Shown: one piece after another, positions 55,853 to 64,000 of the stretch
Layout: every line of letters starts with the position of its first letter
How positions within the stretch are numbered: the stretch's first letter is position 1
Source of the DNA: Siccibacter turicensis LMG 23730
GTDB taxonomy: Bacteria; Pseudomonadota; Gammaproteobacteria; Enterobacterales; Enterobacteriaceae
DNA: 64,000 nt
Direction: 5' to 3'
Assembly (NCBI RefSeq): GCF_000463155.2
Contig: NZ_AWFZ01000050.1
Coordinates: 1-64,000 of the forward strand
The notes under the pieces: generated by a model
The model's database searches: none
The model's input: only the letters and a program-made list of their open reading frames with translations
Told to the model about the DNA's origin: nothing
Position numbers and translations under genes: made by a program

Positions 55853-57091
55853 TCAATAAAGCAGGCGAGCGCGGATGGTGCCCGGAATCGCCTTCATGCT
55901 TTGCAGCGCTTTGTTCGCCACATCTTCCTGCGCATCGATATCAATGACCACGTAACCCATCTGCGGCGTTGTTTGCAGGAACTGCGCGGCGATGTTGACG
56001 CCCTGCTCGGCAAAAATCTGGTTGATGGCGGTCAGCACGCCGGGACGGTTCTCGTGAATGTGCAGCAGACGACTCACGGTACCACCGTGCAGCGGAAGCG
56101 ACACTTCCGGGAAGTTAACCGCTGACAGCGTAGAGCCGTTATCGGAATATTTGGCCAGTTTGCCGGAGACTTCGAGGCCGATGTTCTCCTGCGCTTCCTG
56201 GGTGGAGCCGCCGATATGGGGCGTCAGGATCACGTTATCGAACTCGATCAGCGCTGAGGTAAACGGATCGCTGTTGGTGGCAGGCTCTTCCGGGAACACG
56301 TCGATGGCCGCGCCGGCCAGATGTTTCGTACGCAGCGCGTCACACAGGGCGGGAATGTCCACCACGGTACCGCGTGCGGCGTTGATCAACAGCGCGCCTG
56401 GCTTCATCAGTGCCAGCTCTTCTGCACCGATCATGTCTTTGGTCGAGGCGTTCTCCGGTACGTGCAGGCTCACCACGTCGCTCATGTTCAGCAGATCGGA
56501 GAGATGCTGCACCTGGGTAGCGTTCCCGAGCGGCAGTTTGCTTTCGATATCATAAAAATAGACGTACATGCCCAGCGATTCGGCGAGGATGCCAAGCTGG
56601 GTGCCGATGTGACCGTAGCCGATAATCCCCAGCTTTTTCCCGCGCGCCTCATAGGAACCGGCCGCCAGTTTGTTCCAGATACCGCGGTGCGCTTTCGCGT
56701 TCGCCTCGGGGATCCCACGCAGCAGCAGCAGCAGTTCGCCGATGACCAGCTCTGCGACCGAACGGGTGTTAGAGAACGGCGCGTTGAACACCGGAATACC
56801 CCGGGTTGCTGCCGCGTTGAGGTCGACCTGGTTGGTGCCGATGCAGAAGCAGCCTACCGCGACCAGTTTTTCGGCGGCGGCGAAAATCTCTTCAGTCAAA
56901 TGGGTACGGGATCGAATACCAATGAAATGCGCATCGCGAATCGAGGCTTTCAGCGCCTCGCTGTCCAGCGCGCCTTTGTGAAATTCGATGTTGGTATAAC
57001 CGGCTGCGCGCAGGTTATCGATTGCTTTCTGGTGCACGCCTTCCACCAGCAGGAATTTAATTTTGCTCTTATCCAGCGATACTTTTGCCAT
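55853..57091 (-). CDS. serA: D-3-phosphoglycerate dehydrogenase
   Basis: First step of serine synthesis: oxidises 3-phosphoglycerate with NAD. The 412-aa protein has the GIIGYGHIGTQLG nucleotide-binding motif near residue 157, the RGTVVD and PHIGGSTQEAQENI active-site segments and a C-terminal ACT domain (RLLHIHENRPGVL) for serine feedback inhibition. It is two residues longer than E. coli SerA around the ACT start. A 270-bp gap to rpiA holds the promoter. Confidence 0.96.
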   Translation of the reverse strand: MAKVSLDKSKIKFLLVEGVHQKAIDNLRAAGYTNIEFHKGALDSEALKASIRDAHFIGIRSRTHLTEEIFAAAEKLVAVGCFCIGTNQVDLNAAATRGIPVFNAPFSNTRSVAELVIGELLLLLRGIPEANAKAHRGIWNKLAAGSYEARGKKLGIIGYGHIGTQLGILAESLGMYVYFYDIESKLPLGNATQVQHLSDLLNMSDVVSLHVPENASTKDMIGAEELALMKPGALLINAARGTVVDIPALCDALRTKHLAGAAIDVFPEEPATNSDPFTSALIEFDNVILTPHIGGSTQEAQENIGLEVSGKLAKYSDNGSTLSAVNFPEVSLPLHGGTVSRLLHIHENRPGVLTAINQIFAEQGVNIAAQFLQTTPQMGYVVIDIDAQEDVANKALQSMKAIPGTIRARLLY

Positions 57092-57361
57092 TTCCCGACC
57101 CTGTTTGTCTGTACTGAGAGTGTGCTGAGCTTGTCACCCGCGTCGATTCAACATATCAAAAAAAACTATCGCGGCAATATGAACGTTTGCGCAGGTCATT
57201 TGAGCAAACGTCATGCAGCGGCGGAAAGCAGCAGAAAATACTGGCTGTTGAAAGCTAACCGGAATGAAGTTGAGAAAGGGTGGGGATATGTGACAGATGT
57301 CACCAAATATGCCGGTGTCGTTTTTTTTACAGTGCGGGGGCGCCGGGGCACCCCCTTCAGA

Positions 57362-58021
57362 TCATTTTACGATGGTTTTCACGCCGTCGGGGCCGCCGAT
57401 AAGTGCAATGTCCGCACCACGGTTGGCAAACAGCCCGACGGTCACCACGCCCGGCAGGCCGTTAATCGCATTTTCCAGCGCGATGGGATCGAGGATCTCC
57501 AGACCGTGCACGTCGAGGATAATATTGCCGTTATCCGTCACCACGCCCTGACGGTACTCCGGACGCCCGCCCAGCTTCACCAGCTGGCGCGCCACGGCGC
57601 TACGCGCCATCGGAATTACCTCTACCGGCAATGGGAACGCACCGAGGATCGCCACCTGCTTTGAGGCGTCGGCGATGCAGATAAACTTCTCGGCTACCGA
57701 GGCGATGATTTTTTCACGCGTCAGCGCCGCGCCGCCGCCTTTTATCATCTGCATGCGATCGTTGATCTCATCCGCGCCATCAACGTAAATCCCCAGGGAA
57801 TCCACCTCGTTCAGGTCAAATACCGGAATGCCGAGGCTTTTGAGTTTTTCGGTGGAGGCATCGGAGCTGGACACTGCGCCGTCAATCTGATGACGCACCG
57901 TTCCCAGCGCATCAATGAAGTGCGCGGCGGTGGAACCCGTGCCGACGCCCACAATGGTGCCCGGCTGCACGTACTGGAGCGCGGCCCAACCAACGGCCTT
58001 TTTTAATTCATCCTGGGTCAT
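57362..58021 (-). CDS. rpiA: ribose-5-phosphate isomerase A
   Basis: Interconverts ribose-5-phosphate and ribulose-5-phosphate. The 219-aa protein has the [16 protein letters not shown] phosphate-binding loop, SSDAST, the DGADEIN motif with catalytic Asp/Glu and [12 protein letters not shown]. Divergent from argP. Confidence 0.97.
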   Translation of the reverse strand: MTQDELKKAVGWAALQYVQPGTIVGVGTGSTAAHFIDALGTVRHQIDGAVSSSDASTEKLKSLGIPVFDLNEVDSLGIYVDGADEINDRMQMIKGGGAALTREKIIASVAEKFICIADASKQVAILGAFPLPVEVIPMARSAVARQLVKLGGRPEYRQGVVTDNGNIILDVHGLEILDPIALENAINGLPGVVTVGLFANRGADIALIGGPDGVKTIVK

Positions 58022-58182
58022 GATCTTTCGCCTGTGGTAAAGAAACTGCCGCGGATTATAACCCTATCCACCGGGACATTCCCGCCCGGAATCGTAAGGG
58101 TGTGATTTAACCGAAAGGCTCTGTAACAAAGGTAAATTTATGTCATAGTGCTGGGCATATTAAAACAGGAGTGCGTGGAGCC

Positions 58183-59076
58183 ATGAAACGCCCGGACTAT
58201 AGAACTTTACAGGCGCTGGATGCGGTCATCCGCGAGCGTGGATTCGAGCGCGCGGCTCAGAAGCTGTGTATCACGCAGTCCGCCGTCTCACAGCGCATTA
58301 AGCAGCTGGAAAACATGTTTGGCCAGCCGCTGCTGGTACGTACCGTCCCGCCGCGCCCGACCGAGCAGGGGCAAAAGCTGCTGGCGCTGCTGCGTCAGGT
58401 GGAGCTGCTGGAAGAGGAGTGGCTCGGTGATGAGCAAACCGGTGCGACGCCCCTGCTGCTGTCGCTGGCGGTCAACGCCGACAGTCTGGCAACTTGGCTG
58501 CTGCCGGCGCTGGCCCCGGTGCTGGCCGACTCCCCTATTCGCCTGAACCTTCAGGTTGAGGACGAAACCCGCACCCAGGAGCGTCTTCGCCGCGGTGAAG
58601 TGGTGGGCGCGGTGAGTATTCAGTCTCAGGCGCTGCCGAGCTGCCTCGTTGACCAGCTGGGGGCGCTCGACTATCTGTTTGTCGGCTCAAAGGCTTTCGC
58701 CGAACGCTATTTTCCCAACGGCGTCACGCGTTCCGCCCTGCTGAAAGCCCCCGCCGTCGCCTTCGACCATCTCGACGATATGCATCAGGCGTTTTTACAG
58801 CAGAATTTCGATCTGCCGCCCGGCAGCGTGCCGTGTCATATCGTGAACTCATCTGAAGCCTTCGTGCAGCTGGCCCGTCAGGGCACCACCTGCTGCATGA
58901 TCCCCCATCTGCAAATCGAGAAAGAGCTCAACAGCGGCGAGCTTATCGATTTGACGCCGGGCCTGTTCCAGCGCCGGATGCTTTACTGGCATCGGTTTGC
59001 GCCGGAAAGCCGCATGATGCGCAACGTCACCGATGCGCTGCTGAGCCACGGCCATCGGGTGCTGCGCCAGGATTAA
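58183..59076 (+). CDS. argP: LysR-type regulator ArgP (IciA)
   Basis: Activates argO in response to arginine and represses it with lysine. The 297-aa protein has the LysR helix-turn-helix ([24 protein letters not shown]) and an effector domain with [16 protein letters not shown]. The ATG at 58183 with GTGGAG upstream gives the E. coli length. It sits two genes from its target argO. Confidence 0.95.
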   Translation: MKRPDYRTLQALDAVIRERGFERAAQKLCITQSAVSQRIKQLENMFGQPLLVRTVPPRPTEQGQKLLALLRQVELLEEEWLGDEQTGATPLLLSLAVNADSLATWLLPALAPVLADSPIRLNLQVEDETRTQERLRRGEVVGAVSIQSQALPSCLVDQLGALDYLFVGSKAFAERYFPNGVTRSALLKAPAVAFDHLDDMHQAFLQQNFDLPPGSVPCHIVNSSEAFVQLARQGTTCCMIPHLQIEKELNSGELIDLTPGLFQRRMLYWHRFAPESRMMRNVTDALLSHGHRVLRQD

Positions 59077-59079
59077 GGC

Positions 59080-59117
59080 AAAAAAAAGCCCCGCCATACT
59101 GCGCGGGGCTTTTTTTA
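59080..59117. terminator. bidirectional terminator argP/yggE
   Basis: Stem AAGCCCCGC/GCGGGGCTT with a short loop, flanked by A-run and T-run, between converging argP and yggE. Confidence 0.92.
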
Positions 59118-59125
59118 TCGGTCGA

Positions 59126-59899
59126 TTACTTCGCGGGCGTAGTGGCCGGCGTTGCCGGAGATGTAGCGCTCTGGGCGTTACCGTTACCGTTTTCGCCCGG
59201 CTGCAGTTCAAAGACCACATCCACCTGATCGTCAAACTGAATGGTCGGCTGCTCGTAGCTTTCCTGGGCTGACGCTGGTGCGGCATCGGCCTTCATCATC
59301 CGCACCATCGGCTGCGGCTGATAGTTGGAGACGTGATAGCGCACGCTGTAGACGCTGCCAAGCTTGCTGCTGAAGCCAGACGCCAGCTGTTCTGCCTGAT
59401 GGATAGCGTCTTTGATGGCCGCTTTGCGCGCCTCGTCCTTATAGCTTTCCGGCTTCGCGACGCCCAGCGATACGGAGCGGATCTCATTCAGACCGGCCTT
59501 CAGCGCGCCGTCCAGAATCGAATTCAGCTTATCCAGCTCACGCAGCGTCACTTCCACGGTGCGCACGGCGCGATAGCCTTTGAGAATGCTTTTGCCATCC
59601 TGATAGTCGTAATCCGGCTGGGTACGCAGATTCGCCGAGGCGATATCCTTTTTCTCGACGTTATTGTTTTGCAGGAACGTCAGGTATTGCGCAACGCGGT
59701 CGTCGGCCTGTTTCTTGGCGGACGCGGCATCTTTCGCCGCCACGTTCACTTCGATGGTCAGGGTGGCGATATCCGGAACAGCGTCAACGCTGGCGGTACC
59801 GGTAGTGACAATATGCGGACCGTTTGGCAGCTCGTTTGCCAGCGCCGGGAATGTGCTGCATCCAATCAGGGCCGCCAGGGCCATCATCTTAAACTTCAC
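59126..59899 (-). CDS. yggE: YggE, periplasmic SIMPL-domain protein
   Basis: Secreted protein of the SIMPL (DUF541) family, 257 aa; signal peptide ends ALA-NE near residue 21. Conserved segments are PHIVTTGTASVDAVPDIATL, NLRTQPDYDYQDGK and SYEQPTIQFDDQVDVVFEL. The C-terminus is Ala/Thr/Pro-rich (SATSPATPATTPAK). Start GTG at 59899 with AAGGAGAAA upstream. Described in E. coli as lowering oxidative stress; function unclear. Confidence 0.94.
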   Translation of the reverse strand: MKFKMMALAALIGCSTFPALANELPNGPHIVTTGTASVDAVPDIATLTIEVNVAAKDAASAKKQADDRVAQYLTFLQNNNVEKKDIASANLRTQPDYDYQDGKSILKGYRAVRTVEVTLRELDKLNSILDGALKAGLNEIRSVSLGVAKPESYKDEARKAAIKDAIHQAEQLASGFSSKLGSVYSVRYHVSNYQPQPMVRMMKADAAPASAQESYEQPTIQFDDQVDVVFELQPGENGNGNAQSATSPATPATTPAK

Positions 59900-60003
59900 T
59901 GTTATTTCTCCTTGCTGTGCCGGGAAAGGATAACCCGTCGAAAAATGACGAGCCTCTGTCGCAGAGAGTAAACCCTGCGACGTCTAAGTCTATCGGATTA
60001 AGA

Positions 60004-60639
60004 TTAGTTAATAATGCCCAAAAGGTGGGAGAAACCCTCCCGGGCCAGCATCAGCGCAATCACCCACATTACGACGCCCACCAGCGCATTAATGATGCGC
60101 TGTGCCGTGACGGTGCGCAGGCGCGGCGCAAGCCAGGCGGCCAGCAGCGCCAGGCCGAAGAACCACAGCACCGAGGCGCTGATGGTGCCCAGCGCGAACC
60201 AGCGTTTCGGCTCGTCCGCCATCTGCCCGCCCAGGCTGCCCAGCACCACGAACGTATCCAGATAGACGTGGGGATTAAGCCAGGTCACCGCCAGCATGGT
60301 AGCGATAAGGCGCAGTCGCCCCTGCTTCAATGCCTGCGCGCTGACCATTTCAATGTTCCGGCTCAGTGCGGTTTTCAGCGCCCCCCAGCCATACCACAGC
60401 AGGAAGGCCACGCCTCCCCAGGTCACCAGGGTCAGCAGCAATGGAGACTGCGTAAGTAATGCGCTGCCGCCAAAGATGCCGGCGCTGATCAGGACAATAT
60501 CGCTCAGTGCGCACAGGCTGGCGATCATCAGATGGTATTGACGGCGGATGCCCTGATTTAATACAAAGGCGTTTTGCGGGCCAAGGGGGAGGATCATGGC
60601 CGCGCCCAGCGCAAGCCCTTGAAAATAGTATGCAATCAC
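60004..60639 (-). CDS. argO: arginine exporter ArgO (LysE family)
   Basis: Inner-membrane exporter of arginine and canavanine, controlled by ArgP. The 211-aa form starting at GTG 60639 (reading [22 protein letters not shown] from residue 3-4) matches the E. coli length. An ATG at 60657 would add six residues and has no clear ribosome-binding site; the choice is uncertain. About six membrane segments, with the family GPQNAF and [13 protein letters not shown] motifs. Confidence 0.9.
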   Translation of the reverse strand: MIAYYFQGLALGAAMILPLGPQNAFVLNQGIRRQYHLMIASLCALSDIVLISAGIFGGSALLTQSPLLLTLVTWGGVAFLLWYGWGALKTALSRNIEMVSAQALKQGRLRLIATMLAVTWLNPHVYLDTFVVLGSLGGQMADEPKRWFALGTISASVLWFFGLALLAAWLAPRLRTVTAQRIINALVGVVMWVIALMLAREGFSHLLGIIN

Positions 60640-60748
60640 AATTAATTCTCTGCTCATTCAGGATATGAAGCAGACTATAGCGCCGCCGTCTCATTAGCGG
60701 AAATGGATAATTTTAATCGCTTATAAGCAAGGCTAATATTGATAACCA

Positions 60749-60773
60749 CAAAAAAGCCGACCATAGTCGGCTT
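60749..60773 (-). terminator. mscS terminator
   Basis: Stem AGCCGAC/GTCGGCT with a 4-nt loop followed by six T on the minus strand, 7 nt past the mscS stop. Confidence 0.9.
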
Positions 60774-60779
60774 TGGGAT

Positions 60780-61664
60780 TTAGTGATTAACCGGCGCCTG
60801 CTCGTACTCTTTCTCCGGCGCTTTAACTCGTTTGAAGTTTACGTCCATCTGCGGATACGGGATGCTGATGCCGTTGGCGTCGAACGCTTTTTTGATGCGC
60901 TCCAGTAAGTCCCAACGAACGTTCTGTAAATCGCTGCTGTTACTCCAGACGCGGATCACAAAGTCGACCGAGGAAGCCCCTAACTCGTTCAGGCGCACCG
61001 TCATTTCACGATCCTTAAGAACACGCTCGTCGGACTGGATAATATCCGTCAGGATCTGCTTCACCTGATCGATATCCGCCTCGTAAGAAACGCCGATGAT
61101 AATCTCGTTGCGGCGCACCGGCTCACGGGAGAAGTTGATGATATTGTTGGCAATGATTTTCCCGTTTGGGATCACAACGATGCGCGCGTCCACGGTACGC
61201 AAGGTAGTGGAGAAGATCTGCACGTTGAGCACGGTACCGGCCACGCCGCCCAGATCGACATACTCGCCGGCGCGGAACGGACGGAAGGTCACCAGCAGCA
61301 CGCCCGCCGCCAGGTTGGAGAGCGAGCCTTGCAACGCCAGGCCAATGGCCAGACCGGCGGCACCCAGCACCGCGATCACCGAGGCGGTCTGCACCCCAAC
61401 GCGGCCCAGGGCGGCAATCAGCGTGAACGCGATAACTCCATAGCGCAGCAGCGCTGAGAGGAAGTCGGCTACCGTGGCATCAATGTGGCGGGCGCGCATC
61501 ACGCGGTTCGCCCCGTTGGACACCATGCGGGCGATGATCATCCCCACAATAATGATGGCAATCGCGGCCACAATATTGACAACATAACTCAGCAGCAGCG
61601 CCTGGTTGCGCACCAGCCATCCGCCGGCGTTATTGATGCTGTCTACCACGTTCAAATCATCCAT
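60780..61664 (-). CDS. mscS: small-conductance mechanosensitive channel MscS
   Basis: Heptameric inner-membrane channel that opens under hypo-osmotic shock. The 294-aa protein has three N-terminal helices, the pore helix pattern [26 protein letters not shown], and the cytoplasmic beta domain with [19 protein letters not shown]. Of two adjacent ATGs the second (61664) matches the E. coli start. The C-terminal tail is a few residues longer than in E. coli. Confidence 0.95.
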   Translation of the reverse strand: MDDLNVVDSINNAGGWLVRNQALLLSYVVNIVAAIAIIIVGMIIARMVSNGANRVMRARHIDATVADFLSALLRYGVIAFTLIAALGRVGVQTASVIAVLGAAGLAIGLALQGSLSNLAAGVLLVTFRPFRAGEYVDLGGVAGTVLNVQIFSTTLRTVDARIVVIPNGKIIANNIINFSREPVRRNEIIIGVSYEADIDQVKQILTDIIQSDERVLKDREMTVRLNELGASSVDFVIRVWSNSSDLQNVRWDLLERIKKAFDANGISIPYPQMDVNFKRVKAPEKEYEQAPVNH

Positions 61665-61803
61665 CATAATTTCCTTCAAAACTGCCCCTCAGGGGCGAAA
61701 AACATACGCGGTAATCGCGGTATGTGCAGGTAATTTAAGGGTAAACAAAAAGCGGAGAGTTTGCCAAACCGTAGGCGCAATAAGCTGTTACAGAAGATGT
61801 GCA

Positions 61804-61829
61804 TAAAAAAAGGCCCGCATCAGCGGGCC
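61804..61829 (-). terminator. fbaA terminator
   Basis: Stem GGCCCGC/GCGGGCC with a 4-nt loop and seven T on the minus strand, 25 nt past the fbaA stop. Confidence 0.93.
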
Positions 61830-61853
61830 TTGGTCGTCAGGGCAGTCAGCAGA

Positions 61854-62930
61854 TTACAGCACGTCTACCGCGTTCAGTTCTTTGAACGCCTGCTCCAGAC
61901 GGGTCACCATGCTGGTCTGCGCAGCACGCAGCCAGACACGCGGATCGTAGTATTTCTTGTTCGGCTGGTCTTCGCCTTTCGGGTTGCCCAGCTGAGACTG
62001 CAGGTAAGCCTCGTTCTCTTTGTAGTACTTCAGAATACCGTCCCAGGTAGCCCACTGGGTGTCGGTATCGATGTTCATTTTGATCACGCCGTAGCTTACG
62101 GAGTCTTTGATTTCCTGCGCAGAGGAACCGGAACCGCCGTGGAATACGAAGTTCAGGCTGTTGTGCGGCAGGTTGTGTTTTTTGGACACGTATTCCTGAG
62201 AGTCGCGCAGAATGGTCGGGGTCAGCTTCACGTTACCCGGCTTGTAAACGCCGTGTACGTTACCGAAGGAGGCCGCGATGGTGAAGCGCGGGCTGATCGC
62301 GTTCAGTTTGGTGTACGCGTAATCAACGTCTTCCGGCTGGGTGTACAGTGCAGAAGCGTCCATGTGGCTATTGTCCACGCCATCTTCTTCACCGCCGGTG
62401 CAGCCCAGTTCGATCTCAAGAGTCATGCCCAGTTTAGACATGCGCTCCAGGTACTTAGAGCAGATCTCGATGTTCTCTTCCAGAGACTCTTCAGACAGGT
62501 CGATCATGTGGGAAGAGAACAGCGGTTTACCGGTAGCCGCGAAGTGTTTTTCACCCGCGTCCAGCAGACCGTCGATCCACGGCAACAGTTTCTTCGCGCA
62601 GTGGTCAGTGTGCAGGATAACCGGAACACCGTAGTGCTCAGCCATCTGATGTACGTGATGCGCACCAGAGATAGCGCCAAGGATAGCCGCTTCCTGGCCT
62701 TCGCCTTTGAAGCCTTTACCGGCGATAAATGCAGCACCACCGTTAGAGAACTGAACGATAACCGGCGCTTTTACTTTCGCTGCGGTTTCCAGAACGGCGT
62801 TGATAGAGTCGGTGCCAACGCAGTTTACTGCTGGCAGGGCAAAGTTGTTCTCTTTAGCTACCTTGAACACTTTCTGAACGTCATCACCAGTGATCACGCC
62901 AGGTTTTACGAAATCAAAAATTTTAGACAT
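61854..62930 (-). CDS. fbaA: fructose-bisphosphate aldolase, class II
   Basis: Zinc-dependent aldolase of glycolysis and gluconeogenesis. The 358-aa protein has the zinc-ligand HTDHCAKK segment around 108-115, LELGCTGGEEDGVD, YTKLNAISPRFTIAASFGNVHGVYKPG and VFHGGSGSS. Strong codon bias visible. It follows pgk as in other enterobacteria, with the epd-pgk-fbaA order. Confidence 0.97.
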   Translation of the reverse strand: MSKIFDFVKPGVITGDDVQKVFKVAKENNFALPAVNCVGTDSINAVLETAAKVKAPVIVQFSNGGAAFIAGKGFKGEGQEAAILGAISGAHHVHQMAEHYGVPVILHTDHCAKKLLPWIDGLLDAGEKHFAATGKPLFSSHMIDLSEESLEENIEICSKYLERMSKLGMTLEIELGCTGGEEDGVDNSHMDASALYTQPEDVDYAYTKLNAISPRFTIAASFGNVHGVYKPGNVKLTPTILRDSQEYVSKKHNLPHNSLNFVFHGGSGSSAQEIKDSVSYGVIKMNIDTDTQWATWDGILKYYKENEAYLQSQLGNPKGEDQPNKKYYDPRVWLRAAQTSMVTRLEQAFKELNAVDVL

Positions 62931-63091
62931 ATTCGTCGTCCTGTATCTTCGGCCGTTATACCCACTGTCTTTTACGCGGCGAATGCTGTTGCGGTGTCTG
63001 CCTGAGTGCCAGACGTTTGCGATCCTGCAGCGTAAAACCCATAGGGTGGAAAAAGGAGTAAAACAGGCGGGTTACCCCGCCCGATTAACAA

Positions 63092-64000
63092 TTACTGTTT
63101 GGCACGCTCTTCGAGCATGGCAACTGCTGGCAGAACTTTGCCTTCCACGAATTCGAGGAACGCACCGCCGCCGGTAGAGATGTAGGAAATTTTGTCAGCA
63201 ATACCGAACAGGTCGATAGCTGCCAGGGTATCGCCGCCGCCTGCGATGGAGAACGCATCGCTGTCTGCGATGGCGCGCGCTACGATTTCAGTGCCTTTAC
63301 GGAAGTTCGGGAATTCGAACACGCCAACCGGGCCGTTCCACAGAATGGTTTTCGCATTCTTCAGGATCTCTGCCAGTTTCTCAGCGGACACGTCGCCCAT
63401 ATCCAGAATCTGCTCGTCGTCTTTGATGTCAGATACGGATTTCAGGGTAGCGGTCGCGGTTTCGGAGAACTCGGTGGCAACGCGCACGTCGGTCGGAACC
63501 GGGATGTCGCAGGTGGTCAGCAGGCGTTTTGCTTCGTCTACCAGATCCGCTTCGTACAGGGATTTACCCACGTTGTGGCCCTGGGCCGCCACGAAGGTGT
63601 TAGCGATGCCGCCACCGACGATCAGCTGATCGGCGATTTTAGACAGGGAATCCAGTACGGTCAGTTTGGTGGAAACTTTAGAACCGCCAACGATAGCCAC
63701 CATCGGGCGTGCCGGCTCTTTCAGGGCTTTACCCAGCGCGTCCAGCTCTTCCGCCAGCAGCGGACCTGCACAGGCGATGTCGGCGAATTTTCCGACGCCA
63801 TGGGTGGATGCCTGCGCGCGGTGCGCAGTACCGAAGGCGTCCATTACGAACACGTCACACAGCGCCGCGTATTTTTTAGACAGGGTTTCGTCGTCTTTCT
63901 TTTCGCCTTTGTTGAAGCGAACGTTTTCCAGTACGACGAGCTCGCCTTCAGCAACCTCAACGCCGTCCAGGTAATCTTTTGCCAGACGAACCGGGCTGGA
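63092..64000 (-). CDS. pgk: phosphoglycerate kinase, 5' end outside window
   Basis: Transfers phosphate from 1,3-bisphosphoglycerate to ADP. The 302 C-terminal residues are visible (family about 387); the frame is open at the right edge beginning [11 protein letters not shown]. Features: [23 protein letters not shown], the VGGSKVSTK segment, GGIANTF, FEFPNF and the nucleotide-binding [24 protein letters not shown] hairpin follows 10 nt after the stop, between pgk and fbaA. Confidence 0.96.
   Translation of the reverse strand, partial: SSPVRLAKDYLDGVEVAEGELVVLENVRFNKGEKKDDETLSKKYAALCDVFVMDAFGTAHRAQASTHGVGKFADIACAGPLLAEELDALGKALKEPARPMVAIVGGSKVSTKLTVLDSLSKIADQLIVGGGIANTFVAAQGHNVGKSLYEADLVDEAKRLLTTCDIPVPTDVRVATEFSETATATLKSVSDIKDDEQILDMGDVSAEKLAEILKNAKTILWNGPVGVFEFPNFRKGTEIVARAIADSDAFSIAGGGDTLAAIDLFGIADKISYISTGGGAFLEFVEGKVLPAVAMLEERAKQ

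Noticed and set aside
57325-57360. GC-rich hairpin after rpiA as terminator
   Set aside because: On the rpiA strand the hairpin is followed by A residues rather than T, so it is not a typical intrinsic terminator for rpiA.

Overview
The window is a piece of an Enterobacteriaceae chromosome, most like Enterobacter or a close relative such as Leclercia or Lelliottia; this is inferred from gene order and protein similarity and the species cannot be fixed. From about 31 kb to the right end the order is the familiar enterobacterial backbone: tRNA-Gly(CCC), actS/ygeR, lysS, prfB, recJ, dsbC, xerD, fldB, ygfX, sdhE, ygfZ, yqfA, an RpiR-type regulator, bglA, ygfF, gcvPHT, ubiI, ubiH, pepP, ygfB, zapA, 6S RNA, ygfA, serA, rpiA, argP, yggE, argO, mscS, fbaA and pgk (cut by the right edge). 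Relative to E. coli, idi is missing next to lysS, yqfB is absent before bglA, and an RpiR/SIS regulator sits beside bglA.

The left 30 kb is an accessory locus abutting the 3' side of the tRNA-Gly(CCC) gene, the glyU-type site where E. coli carries ETT2. It encodes a type VI secretion system in two arms that diverge from a 402-bp intergenic region (20435-20836). The minus-strand arm is clpV, then a fimbrial block (major pilin, chaperone, usher, second pilin), then tssB, tssC, hcp, tssJ, tssK, tssL, tssM, a small unrecognised gene and a vgrG that runs off the left edge. The plus-strand arm is tssF, tssG, tssA, a two-domain fimbrial adhesin, a Skp1-GlcNAc-transferase-like glycosyltransferase, a short DotU-like protein, a second OmpA-domain membrane protein and a DcrB/DUF1795 (Eag-type) chaperone. 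A LuxR-type regulator faces the end of this arm.

The striking feature is that the chaperone-usher pilus is not a neighbouring operon. Its assembly genes are inserted between clpV and tssBC, and its probable tip adhesin lies in the other arm directly after tssA, 6 bp from it. A putative protein glycosyltransferase follows the adhesin, and the VgrG carries a long Pro-Thr-rich repeat tail encoded by a 12-bp tandem repeat. Together these suggest, as inference only, a co-inherited pilus, T6SS and glycosylation system. No tssE and no PAAR gene is visible; they may lie to the left of the window or elsewhere.

The core segment is ordinary but informative: the prfB programmed +1 frameshift is intact, the glycine-cleavage operon has a 423-bp control region with CTAAT motifs, ubiH-ubiI-pepP-ygfB form a tight operon, and 6S RNA is present between zapA and ygfA.
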